From assembly GCF_000214375.1 (NCBI RefSeq), contig NC_015578.1:186001-250000 (forward strand): a stretch of DNA of 64,000 bases, written 5' to 3'. Source of the DNA: Treponema primitia ZAS-2. GTDB taxonomy: Bacteria; Spirochaetota; Spirochaetia; Treponematales; Breznakiellaceae. A program made the position numbers and the translations under genes. Positions 7,406 to 16,500 of this stretch are shown piece by piece; positions within the stretch are counted from its first letter, which is position 1; each line of letters starts with the position of its first letter. The notes below the pieces were generated by a model. It had not been told where the DNA came from and made no database searches. It saw only the letters and a list, made by a program, of their open reading frames with translations.

Positions 7406-9098
7406 GGCTAAGGTATGGGACTGGGGCAGCCTGCCCATCGAGGGCCTTCAAGGGAGAGGCCCGGGTCGTCGCTGTTTTTGGAGGATTTGGCTGGCTCACT
7501 GCCGTCAGGTTTATGGATATGGACTGGAAGCTCTTAAAGGATACGGTCGCATTTTTATTGAAATTAACCGGGAGCGTGGTAATGTACATTTTACCACTAC
7601 CATCCGTGTCCTCAACAATGATACCAACGTTATAGAGACCGCTTCCGTTCCAACTACTGCTCACTGAATAGCTTTCTCCGCTGACCGTAATACTTAACAG
7701 GTTGCCGGTAATGGATGTCGTACCTGCGGGTATGCCGCCTATGGCGACTGCGGTGGGTATGAAGTTGGAGTTTAGTAACTGTTCAAAGGTTATCAGAAAT
7801 GCCAGGTAATACTTGCCCTGAATTTTGTCGGGTATGCCGTTAATGGTCAGGGTCTTGCCATCCCCTGGGGTGCTGCCGGTGAGCTCAAAGTCTAATATGG
7901 ATAAGGATGTCGGATCGGTATCAAAATTGACCGGGTTCCTGGTGAGGAACATTGCAATAATATCACTCTGGGTGGGGCTGGTTATCGGCGTTGTTGCAAT
8001 AATGAGACTGACGTAATAGGGACCGCTCCCGACCCAGTTGTCATTGCTAAGTCCAAGGTTAGCTCCGCTGCTCGTAATAGTTTTCAGGTCACCGGCAATG
8101 GATGTCGTACCTGTGAGTATGGGGCCGCCCCCGGCGCTTGCGACAGCAGTGGTGAGGTCCGTAGTGGTTGTCAGAAATACCAGACAATGCAATCCCAGAC
8201 CCTGAGCCGCGGTAGGTATGCCGGTAATGGTCAGGCTCTTGGTGAGGGTAGGCGCTATAGCCGGGAAGGTGATAGTTACAGCGATTGTTGCGCCTGAGTT
8301 CTCCGTACTGGTTACCTTTGTTGAACCGGTATAAGTAAAGGCCGTTACGCCGGTAAAGGTAAAGTCGTCCTCAGCGTCCAGGGTAAGCACGGCTTTATAT
8401 ACTGTGGAGACTGCAAAAGGGTCGGAAAAAGCGGTTCCATCAGCGAGTTGCCATTGGACAGATGAAACTGTATACTGCGGGTCGTCCGGGGTATTTACCG
8501 TGGTACTGGGTGTTACACCGGCAACAGGGGCTTTAATGAGGCTGGTTAAATTCAGGTCATTCACCGGGATGTCAACACCGACAGCAGTAGTAGCCTGGAA
8601 GGAAATAGTTACGTTACCTGAGTTCACCAGGTTAGGTGTTATTATGCCGATGCCTGAATAGATAATGGCGCCTGCCGCAAAGCCGGAAAAGGTGTACCCG
8701 GGCTTGGCGCTCAGAGTAACGTTGGCTGTATATACGGTATTGGGCAAAAATTTAGCATCGTTGGACAAAGCGGGGGATCCTTCGGTTTGCCAGGTGATAG
8801 TCCCTGTGTACTGTGCTTCGGTAGTAATTGTGGTAACCGGAACTTTATTTTTAATAGGAGCATTAATCAGGTTGGTAAGATCGACGGCGCTTACCATCGT
8901 ATCGACGGCGGATGGGATGTAGGGCGGCGGATCCGAAGGACTGTTACCGGGGCAGCCGATGAACGTCAGAGCAAGAAGAAGGGCGGATACTGCGCCTAGT
9001 CTGGTGAGCGAGTTCCGAAGCTTCGCTTCGGCGTGAGCGAATAATTTTAAGGCTGATTTCTGATTTGTCATGGCAGTCCATAACTGTTTGTTATACAT
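7356..9098 (-). CDS. lipoprotein with repeated beta-sandwich-like domains
   Basis: A 580-aa exported protein of unknown function. The lipobox FIGC lies near residue 49, after an unusually long n-region (see the palindromic element at 9004-9040). The mature part has two copies of a domain beginning SAVDLTNLINAPIKN / PVNDLNLTSLIKAPVAG (about 60-280). Two copies of another follow (about 290-410 and 415-530), each beginning SLTITGIP or TLTINGIP and containing GTTSI.G.L..IT and NPVNFD/LPVNFN. AAGGAG precedes ATG 9098. It lies 36 nt after the sensor-kinase gene and is probably in that transcript. The last 17 codons overlap the 3' end of the convergent DUF362 gene, and the last 35 or so residues look unlike the repeats. 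Confidence 0.75.
   Translation of the reverse strand: MYNKQLWTAMTNQKSALKLFAHAEAKLRNSLTRLGAVSALLLALTFIGCPGNSPSDPPPYIPSAVDTMVSAVDLTNLINAPIKNKVPVTTITTEAQYTGTITWQTEGSPALSNDAKFLPNTVYTANVTLSAKPGYTFSGFAAGAIIYSGIGIITPNLVNSGNVTISFQATTAVGVDIPVNDLNLTSLIKAPVAGVTPSTTVNTPDDPQYTVSSVQWQLADGTAFSDPFAVSTVYKAVLTLDAEDDFTFTGVTAFTYTGSTKVTSTENSGATIAVTITFPAIAPTLTKSLTITGIPTAAQGLGLHCLVFLTTTTDLTTAVASAGGGPILTGTTSIAGDLKTITSSGANLGLSNDNWVGSGPYYVSLIIATTPITSPTQSDIIAMFLTRNPVNFDTDPTSLSILDFELTGSTPGDGKTLTINGIPDKIQGKYYLAFLITFEQLLNSNFIPTAVAIGGIPAGTTSITGNLLSITVSGESYSVSSSWNGSGLYNVGIIVEDTDGSGKMYITTLPVNFNKNATVSFKSFQSISINLTAVSQPNPPKTATTRASPLKALDGQAAPVPYLSPILRAALLPGEHFLSQ
9004..9040. repeat. palindromic unit flanked by 8-bp direct repeats inside a coding sequence
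   Basis: Two copies of GTGAGCGA (9004-9011 and 9033-9040) flank a hairpin with arms CCGAAG/CTTCGG and a 5-nt loop. It falls in frame in the n-region of the lipoprotein signal peptide. The layout resembles a REP-like palindromic element with a target duplication. Only this copy is seen in the window. Confidence 0.5.
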
Positions 9099-9134
9099 AG
9101 TTTGCTCCTTTTTATTCGCATGACGGGAACACCG

Positions 9135-12100
9135 TTACTGGGCTTGTCCTAGCCGTTCCTCTATTTCCATAAACCCTGACATGTTCACTTGGTTCCGCAG
9201 CCATTCTACCAAGTCAGATCCTGAGTCGTAGGAAAAGTGTTCCAGTTCTTCCATGACCTTATCCACCGCCTTGATGTCCATCAGCTTGCAGGCTTCAAGC
9301 AGGGCAGCAAGTGTTGTTTTGTCCGGTTCAACCTTGTGTGGTTTTGGGCGCTCCTCTTCCATGCTCTGGAGCATGTCGGAAAGGCCGGCAATCAATGCTT
9401 CCGCCTTTAGGATAAACCCCTGATTGTTTTCCTGCACAAAGGTGAAATCTCCCGCCTTTGAAGCGTTTTCCAGTGCTTCCGCCAGGGCACCTGCGGTTTG
9501 GGCGCCGATGCCGTAGCTGCTGCTTTTGATGCCGTGGATGACTATGCTATATGCAGGCAGGGCTTCTGCGGTGCAATTCTTTAACTGTTCAAGCAGAGGG
9601 GGCGTATTCTGTATATAGGATTTCAGAACCCCGGTGTATAATTTCGGATCCCCGCCGAAACGATCCAAGCCTTTTTGCAAGTCCATGTCTTCTATATTGG
9701 TGTCTACCGGGAAAGCCGGGTCTATGGAAAGATCCGCCGTATGACCCTGTGGCGTTTCATCGTTCATGGGGGTGGTATTTTCCCAGGTAGGCAAATCTGT
9801 CTCCTGGTTTTTGTCCCGTATCCAGTGGTTGATCGCCGAATCCAGGCGCATGATTTCGATGGGTTTTGAGAGGAAAGCCTGGAACCCGTGATTTAAAAAC
9901 ATTTCTTCGTTTCCCACAATGGCGTTGGCGGTCAGGGCGATGATGGGAACGGTCTTGGCGTATTCTGTACCAATTTCTTCCCGGATGATGCGTACCGCTT
10001 CAATGCCGTCCATTTCAGGCATCATGTGATCCATGAAAATGGCGTTGTATCTGATTTCTTCTTTACGAATAAGATCAATGGCAGCGGGGCCGCTGGCCAC
10101 GCAGTCTATCTGCATTCCGTAGGGTTTCATCATCCCTATAGCCACATCCAGGTTGGTCGGGACATCGTCCACCACCAGCACCCTGGCATAGGGGAGCCGG
10201 GTCCGTACAAACTGGGAGTTTTGCCTGCGCTGGTCATCGGTATAGTTAAATTCGCTGAGTTTTTCGGCAATTTCTTTTCCAATTACGTTACATTCCACCA
10301 GCCCCTGGCGCAGACGCACTGTGAATGTGCTGCCTTTGCCGTATTCGCTTTCCACGGTGATTGACCCGTCCATCATCTCCACAATTTTTTTGGTGATAGA
10401 AAGGCCAAGCCCAGTCCCTTCAATGGTGCGGTTGCTCTTGGTATCCACCTGGTTGTAATCGGAGAACAGTCTTTGTACATCCTCAGGCTTTATGCCGATG
10501 CCGCTGTCGCTAATGCTGGAAACGATCCATGCGCGGGGAATTGCGTTGGAAGTGGCGCTGTCACCGTCCTGCTCAAAGGAAAGACGCCATTCTACCCGGC
10601 CTTCTCTGGTGTATTTAAAGGCGTTGCTCAGGATGTTGTTAAATATCTGCTTGACCCGCAGTTCGTCGCCAAATAATTTTTCCGGTAAATTTTCATCTAT
10701 ATGCAGTTCAAAGCTGATGGGCTTGTCATTGATACGCATTATATTAAAGTTGATAGTATCGTTGATAAGGCTGGGGGTATAGTATTCCACAGGGATCATT
10801 TCAAATTTTCCGGATTCTATTTTTGATATATCCAAAACATCATTGACGATCCCCAGGAGGGTCATGCCGGAGTTGCGAATCTTTTCCAGGTTTTCAAAAT
10901 TTTCACCCTGTAGGCTGTCGGACCCCAGGAGCATTTCGCTGAAACCTATGATGGCATTGAGGGGGGTGCGCATCTCATGGCTGGTATTGGCGAGGAAGCG
11001 GCTCTTTGCTTCAGTGCTTTCCAGGGCTATTTCTCGGGCTTGTACCAGATCCAGGGTCATTTCATTGCGCAGCATGGAGTCGGCGATTAGGAGGCCCCCT
11101 GAGCGGAGAAGGTTTTCTTCCTCCAAAGAAAAGATGCGTTCCTTCCGGCAGTCGTCAAAGACCACAAATCCCCAAAACTGTTCCTTAAAGAAAACCGGTA
11201 TAACCAGTATGGAAATGATGCCCTGGGGAGAAAGCTGGTCCTGTTCCGCTTTTGAGAAAGTAGACACTATGCCGTTGATACACTGGCCGGATGAGAGTTT
11301 TTCTTCCCAGCCGGGTATATTTTCGTCGTAGGGGATATTTTTTGTGATATCCTTGCCTTCCTGTGGTTCGGCCCCTTCGGACCACTCGTAAATCTGGGAA
11401 CAGTATAGCTTTCCGTCAATGGTACTGTTTTCCCAGATGCGCATACGGTCCACCCCTACGCATTTGGCAAACATATCCATACAATTATGGAGATCTTTTT
11501 CAAAACGCTCCACATCTGATTGAAGCAATACTGCCGCAGCATCGTTGATGGTGTGAAGAACACTGGCCTGATATTCCAGAGCAGTGTTCATGTCGTGTAT
11601 GGTTGTATAGGGCTTTTCTATGAAGGAGGAAGCAAAAATGGCGGCGAAAACACTCAGCAGGAGGCATATTACCCCTACCAGAAGCAGCCCGTTTTGTACG
11701 TCTGACAGGGCGCTTTCCCTTAATGGAGCGATTACACCCAGTGACCAGCCGGATTTTGATCCCGTGATCGGTCGGAAAACACTGATGCGATCGACTCCGT
11801 CCATGGAAAACCTTCCTACACCGGTTTCTCCCTGGATCATGCGGTGTACCATTGCTGCGGCTCCTTCATACTCGCTGTTGGTTTTCGCCATTTCAATGAA
11901 GTTGTACCGTTCCAATACCCATTGGGGCCGTGGGTTAGCCAGAACATATCCTTCCCCATCGTCTACAAAGATGTGGCCGGACTCCCAGATGGTGAAATCG
12001 GAAAGTACGTCACTGATTCTCATACCAAGTATGGTTGCGGAGAGTACCCGTTCTTCATCTATGGGTACCAGAACGTGAAAAACCAGAACTCCTGCGGCGT

Positions 12101-12515
12101 CGATCCTGGTAGTTGTCACAACCATATCACCCGAAAAAGCGCGCTGTATGTAGGTATCATCTAACACATCAAGAGGCGTAGGGGATGGGCCGTAGGACGC
12201 AATGACCCTGTTCTGGTCCAGCACCGTAAGGGTGGTGAACTCGGCATTTACATCAACCTGCTCTTTCAGGGCGCTTGATAATTGGTCCATTGGTATATGC
12301 TGCAGGTACCCCGCTGCCCTGGCGGTATTAGACTTAAACAGGTATATATCGGCGGTGATCAGTCGGTCAGCAATATCTGCCATCACCTGCATATCGTTTA
12401 CTATGGTTGTTTGCATATGGGTCGTGGTAAAAAACATACCTGCGCCTATACCAAAGACTATAATAAAAACCGCAATAAGGGTGATTGCATAGATAACTTT
12501 TATGCGGAGTGACAT
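9135..12515 (-). CDS. hybrid sensor histidine kinase with receiver and Hpt domains
   Basis: Membrane phosphorelay protein of 1126 aa. Order: TM1 (about 8-30), extracytoplasmic double-Cache-like sensor (35-270), TM2 (about 277-300), GAF-like domain (about 335-490), HisKA with SHEMRTPLNAIIGFSEML (His near 513), ATPase with N-box NNILSNAFKYT, SDSGIGI and GTGLGLSI, receiver (about 780-900) with VVDD, acceptor Asp near 827 in FMDHMMPEMDG and Lys in FLSKPI, and an Hpt domain with HGIKSSSYGIGA (His near 993). Phosphate can thus pass His-Asp-His inside one chain to an unknown regulator; none is encoded next to it. Carries its own promoter at 12585-12613. Ligand unknown. Confidence 0.93.
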   Translation of the reverse strand: MSLRIKVIYAITLIAVFIIVFGIGAGMFFTTTHMQTTIVNDMQVMADIADRLITADIYLFKSNTARAAGYLQHIPMDQLSSALKEQVDVNAEFTTLTVLDQNRVIASYGPSPTPLDVLDDTYIQRAFSGDMVVTTTRIDAAGVLVFHVLVPIDEERVLSATILGMRISDVLSDFTIWESGHIFVDDGEGYVLANPRPQWVLERYNFIEMAKTNSEYEGAAAMVHRMIQGETGVGRFSMDGVDRISVFRPITGSKSGWSLGVIAPLRESALSDVQNGLLLVGVICLLLSVFAAIFASSFIEKPYTTIHDMNTALEYQASVLHTINDAAAVLLQSDVERFEKDLHNCMDMFAKCVGVDRMRIWENSTIDGKLYCSQIYEWSEGAEPQEGKDITKNIPYDENIPGWEEKLSSGQCINGIVSTFSKAEQDQLSPQGIISILVIPVFFKEQFWGFVVFDDCRKERIFSLEEENLLRSGGLLIADSMLRNEMTLDLVQAREIALESTEAKSRFLANTSHEMRTPLNAIIGFSEMLLGSDSLQGENFENLEKIRNSGMTLLGIVNDVLDISKIESGKFEMIPVEYYTPSLINDTINFNIMRINDKPISFELHIDENLPEKLFGDELRVKQIFNNILSNAFKYTREGRVEWRLSFEQDGDSATSNAIPRAWIVSSISDSGIGIKPEDVQRLFSDYNQVDTKSNRTIEGTGLGLSITKKIVEMMDGSITVESEYGKGSTFTVRLRQGLVECNVIGKEIAEKLSEFNYTDDQRRQNSQFVRTRLPYARVLVVDDVPTNLDVAIGMMKPYGMQIDCVASGPAAIDLIRKEEIRYNAIFMDHMMPEMDGIEAVRIIREEIGTEYAKTVPIIALTANAIVGNEEMFLNHGFQAFLSKPIEIMRLDSAINHWIRDKNQETDLPTWENTTPMNDETPQGHTADLSIDPAFPVDTNIEDMDLQKGLDRFGGDPKLYTGVLKSYIQNTPPLLEQLKNCTAEALPAYSIVIHGIKSSSYGIGAQTAGALAEALENASKAGDFTFVQENNQGFILKAEALIAGLSDMLQSMEEERPKPHKVEPDKTTLAALLEACKLMDIKAVDKVMEELEHFSYDSGSDLVEWLRNQVNMSGFMEIEERLGQAQ

Positions 12516-12584
12516 GGTCCACCATCCTTTTTCTGACCGTAGCTTCAGCGGGTGTAGAGATTTTTAATCGTATTTTCTAGTAGG

Positions 12585-12613
12585 AGTATAGCCCCTGTTA
12601 TGGATTAGTTCAA
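12585..12613 (-). promoter_or_regulatory. sigma-70-type promoter of the sensor-kinase gene
   Basis: On the minus strand TTGAAC, 17 nt, TATACT. Start of transcription expected near 12578, giving a leader of about 63 nt with AAGGA before the kinase ATG. Confidence 0.65.
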
Positions 12614-12627
12614 GATTTGCCAGGGAG

Positions 12628-13386
12628 CTAGTGTACCACAGCTTCTGTGACGACCATCCCTTCGATGGTATAGGCCCGGTTGTGGTTAAAAGGGTCCAAA
12701 ATGCGCTGACCCCGGTGGAAAAAGACGTAATGGTAGGTTCCCGGTGGCAAAGGGAGGGTAAGGGCATAATTACCGGAACTGATTTCCCGTAGTTCGTACA
12801 TAAAGGGGTCCCAACCGTTAAAGGAGCCTGCCACAGTGATGGTTTCCCCCGATGAGGTCTGGTAGTTGAAAGTCAGGGTTCCCGGCGGGCCGTCAAAGGC
12901 GGTGGGGATCTTGTTCGGCTCCGGCATGGGGATTACTGAACGGACTATTCCGGATTTTTGGTCGATCCGGTACAGGGGATTCAGAGGGTCCGTGGTCCAG
13001 AGACCGTCGATAACCAGGCGGTACTCCAGTTCCCGAATCTCCGGAGGTACCGTGTAAACATGAAAGAGTATCCCCGAATCTCGGTACTGATCCACGATAT
13101 TTTTGCTTTTTTCTTCCTGTGGGGTCAATTCGTCCTTGGCCTTCATCAGCTTTTCAAACCAATAGACCCGGGCAAAGCCTTCATGGGCGTAGGCGATGCC
13201 AACCCTCCGGTGGGTGGAGGGGGCGGTAAAAATTACCCCATCGTCGAACAGCTCCGGCGTCCCCGGGCCGGGGAGGGTCAGGAGGTGATTGATAAACTGG
13301 TAGGAGTCCATATCTATGGCGCCAATACCGGTGATAATACCAAGAAGGAGCGCCGGGATAATGATTTTTTTCATGCCCACTGTCAT
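12628..13386 (-). CDS. exported protein with C-terminal glycogen-binding (CBM48/AMPK-like) domain
   Basis: A 252-aa protein with an N-terminal signal peptide or anchor (KKIIIPALLLGIITGIGA). Residues about 165-235 look like the E-set domain of isoamylase and AMPK beta subunits: TVAGSFNGWDPF, then LPLPPGTYHYVFFHRGQRILDP. The middle part (30-160) is unrecognised. No catalytic domain is present, so it may bind a carbohydrate or act as a structural module. The start may be ATG 13386 or ATG 13374 (MKKIII); AAGG overlaps the first and is 12 nt from the second, so neither is decided. A sigma-28-like ACCGATAA lies just upstream on this strand. The sensor kinase follows after 112 nt but has its own promoter. 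Confidence 0.75.
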   Translation of the reverse strand: MTVGMKKIIIPALLLGIITGIGAIDMDSYQFINHLLTLPGPGTPELFDDGVIFTAPSTHRRVGIAYAHEGFARVYWFEKLMKAKDELTPQEEKSKNIVDQYRDSGILFHVYTVPPEIRELEYRLVIDGLWTTDPLNPLYRIDQKSGIVRSVIPMPEPNKIPTAFDGPPGTLTFNYQTSSGETITVAGSFNGWDPFMYELREISSGNYALTLPLPPGTYHYVFFHRGQRILDPFNHNRAYTIEGMVVTEAVVH

Positions 13387-13397
13387 ACCTTGTTTTA

Positions 13398-13405
13398 TTA
13401 TCGGT
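13398..13405 (-). promoter_or_regulatory. sigma-28-like -10 element (ACCGATAA)
   Basis: Matches the flagellar sigma factor -10 consensus GCCGATAA at 7 of 8 positions. A TAAG sequence lies 14 nt upstream on the minus strand, close to the expected TAAA. Would start transcription near 13391, almost at the ATG of the glycogen-binding-domain gene. Confidence 0.3.
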
Positions 13406-13461
13406 TTACAGGGGAATATCTTAATCGGCGGTATAAGATTCTATATCCTGCCTTTAATTTT

Positions 13462-13469
13462 GCCGATAA
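13462..13469 (+). promoter_or_regulatory. sigma-28-like -10 element (GCCGATAA)
   Basis: A perfect GCCGATAA 25 nt before the small ORF that precedes the large TPR gene. No TAAA is found 15 nt upstream, so this is only half a promoter; an activator or a diverged -35 would be needed. Confidence 0.3.
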
Positions 13470-13493
13470 ATTACCATAAGGAGCATCAGAATT

Positions 13494-13547
13494 ATGGCCT
13501 TTTTTAGACCTTATTTACAATTCCACCCTGATGCCTCAAAATCTTAG
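13494..13547 (+). CDS. 17-codon small ORF directly upstream of the TPR gene
   Basis: ATG 13494 follows the good ribosome site AAGGAG (10-nt gap) and the frame runs 17 codons (MAFFRPYLQFHPDASKS) to TAG at 13545-13547. The TPR gene starts 2 nt later, in another frame, with no ribosome site of its own. The arrangement fits a leader peptide that feeds ribosomes to the next gene by re-initiation. The alternative is a frameshift or sequencing error splitting the true N-terminus. Confidence 0.5.
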   Translation: MAFFRPYLQFHPDASKS

Positions 13548-13549
13548 TA

Positions 13550-16500
13550 ATGCCGTCATTAGAGCAACTGAAAAACTTTAAAACCTCTTTTGGCAATATC
13601 GCCGACGAAGCCATGGTTCTGTCCCAACTGGAAATCCCCCTGGATGACCTGCCGCTTCCCGGCTCCGAACCTGTACCCCTTCCCCCGCCGGCCCCGAAAG
13701 CTCCTCCAGAGGAGCCTATAGCCCCACCTGCGCAGGAGCCCATAGATTCTCCACAAGAGCCCATAGCCCCAATTCCGCCTCCCCCTCCCACGGGGGCTCC
13801 GGCCCGGGAACCTGCAACGGTGTCTCCGGCGGCGGATGTTGGTAGGGCTCAGGCAACCCCCCCCCGGCCTTTCGGAAATACCCCCTCTGCACCACCCGCA
13901 GCCACTCCGGCGGTCCCGGTTGAAGAAGAAGATGATGATTTAGGCCTCGGTTTTAATTTCGGAGATCTCCTGGGGGGCGGTCCTGCAAATTTAACTCCAC
14001 CACCGCCCACTGAAAGTGTTTTTGACGAAATTCTTGCCGCTCCGGCGGAACCTGTTGGTGAAACAGAGCCCCCAGGGGAAGAAGCCCCGTCCGGCGAAGG
14101 TTTACCCGAAACGGACGCCGCAGAAGCAGACCTTTCCGACTTGGGTGACGATTTTAACATTGATTTAGGTGATCAGGACGGCGAGTTCATCAGCTCTGAG
14201 GTTTCAGAACCCGCAGGAGATGCGGAAACCCCGGACATTCCGGATGCCAGTTTTGACATAGATTTCGGCGATCCCGGAGATTTGGGCAATGAAGCTATCC
14301 CGGATACTGATATTCCCGATGCCAATTTTGATGAGGATTTCGGCGATTTAGGGGATGATGCAGTCACTTCAGCTGATGCGGAGGAGGAACTTTTCTCCGA
14401 TTTGGGCGATACCGATTTGGACCTGGACGCGGGATTCCCGGACTTTGATGAAAATGCTGCCGAGAACGCCGGTACTGATGAACCCTTCCCGGACTTGGGC
14501 GAAACTGATCTGGACTTGGATGCGGGATTCCCGGACTTTGATGAAAATGCTGCCGAGAACGCCGGTACTGATGAGCCTTTCCCGGACCTGGGCGAAACTG
14601 ATCTGGACTTGGATGCGGGATTCCCGGACTTTGATGAAAATGCCGCCGAGAACGCCGGTACTGATGAGCCCTTCCCGGACTTGGGCGAAACTGATCTGGA
14701 TCTTTCGGGACTGGACCTTGGGCCAGACCTGGATGGCGGCTTGGATCTGGGTGCGGAGCTTCCGGCTTTTGAGACGCCTGATGAAAGCCCTGGAGATGGT
14801 GCAGAGGATTCCTTCCCGGATATTGGCGATTCAAGCCTTCCAGACTTGGACAGTACGGATGATGGGTTCCCAAGCTTTGATGGCGATTTGGGAGAAAACA
14901 CCGGTACTGATTCGGGCTTCCCGGACCTTGATTCCAGTGCCATGGATGGCTTGTTGAATGGTTTCGCTGATGATATAGAGGAAGCCGCTGGGGGAGATAC
15001 CGGTCTGTCCGAGGCAGAGGGTATTTCCCTGATGGATGATGGGGAAGCCGGTGACGGTTTTGAGGCAGAGCTCCCGGATATCAACCCCGATGAAGTGGCA
15101 GCCGGGGAAGAAGGCGCCGATCCCTTTGACGGGTTCAGCCCCGATGGCGGGGACATCGGGTTCGGCGCTGCAGAAGAAACCGAGGCGAGTACCTCTGGTT
15201 TCCCCGATATGGAAGATTTTTCCTTACCCGGGATCGATGACAACCTCAATGCCGGCGGTACTGCCCCCAAGACACCTGGCCCGGGCAAGCCTGCCAAGAA
15301 AGCAGGATCGCCGGCACCGGAAGATACGGTGGAGGAGATCCGTTTAGACGAGATCGAATTTGACCGGTTGCGGAAAACCCTCGCCGGCTATCCCCTGAAT
15401 TTACGGATTGCCATTGAAGAAATAATCGCTGAACAGGCTGTGGCCCCGGATCTCATGTCCGCACTGGTCAAGCTTCTGGTCCGGGGTGGGCCCGCAAAAG
15501 AAGCAGCCACCTTGGCGGGAAAAATTCTGGGCAAATCTATCACCATCCCCAAGGGGTTTGAAAAGAAAACCGGTGAAGAGTTAGAGGCCGAACAGGCCAG
15601 CTTTCATTATGTCTTTATTCATAAGTTCCTGCCGGTCCTGCGGCTGTTCCTGATCATCGCCATGCTGGCGGCGTCCCTGTTCTACCTGGGCTATGAATTT
15701 ATCTACACTCCCATGTACGCCAATTCGGTTTATAAGCAGGGCTATGAACTTATTCCCACCGGTAGCTATGCCCAGGCAAATGAACGGTTTAACCGGGCCT
15801 TCCAACGGCACCGGCAGAAAGACTGGTTTTACAAATACGCCGAAGCTTTCCGGGATGCCCGGCAGTACATCTACGCGGAAGAAAAGTACGATGAACTTCT
15901 GCAGCATTACCCCAAGGATAAAAAAGGCGCCCTGGACTATGCAAATATGGAAACTAATTACCTCAGGAACTATGCCAAAGCGGATCGCATCCTCCGTTTA
16001 AGTCTTCTGGAATATGCTATTGATGATAAGGACGGACTCCTGGCCCTGGGTGATAATAACCTGCTCTGGGGAGAAGTTGATCCCTCCCGTTATGAAGAAG
16101 CCCGCAGCGCCTACGCCCGGGTACTGGAAAAGTATGGATGGGAGGATCCTTCGGTCGAGCGGATGATGAGGTACTTTATCCGGGTTGATAACCTGGGGGA
16201 GGTCCTTCCCTTGCAGCAGTACTTTATGGCGGATCCCTCTAAACGGAAAATTTCTCCGGCTACCCTGGCGGAATTGGGGGGCTATCTGCTGGACAAGCGT
16301 TTTGAGGAAGCCCGGGGTGTACCGGATGAACACATCAGCCAGATTGAGGGAATGAGGGATATCCTGATCCGGGCAGTGCGGGCTGCCCCCCGGTTGCCTG
16401 AAGCCCATTATCACTTGGCCCGGTACTATAACCGTTTTGGTAATAACCTGGAGGAACGGCAGACCCTTGAAATTGCTGCCCAGGCTTTTGACCTGGCCCC

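Noticed and set aside
14399-14677. Regular repeats considered as CRISPR
   Set aside because: The 93-bp units are contiguous with no spacers and are in-frame coding sequence.
14173-15297. 374-codon open frame antisense to the acidic region of the TPR gene
   Set aside because: Low-complexity Ser/Pro/Lys shadow of the GAC/GAT-rich repeats; no ribosome site and no family resemblance.
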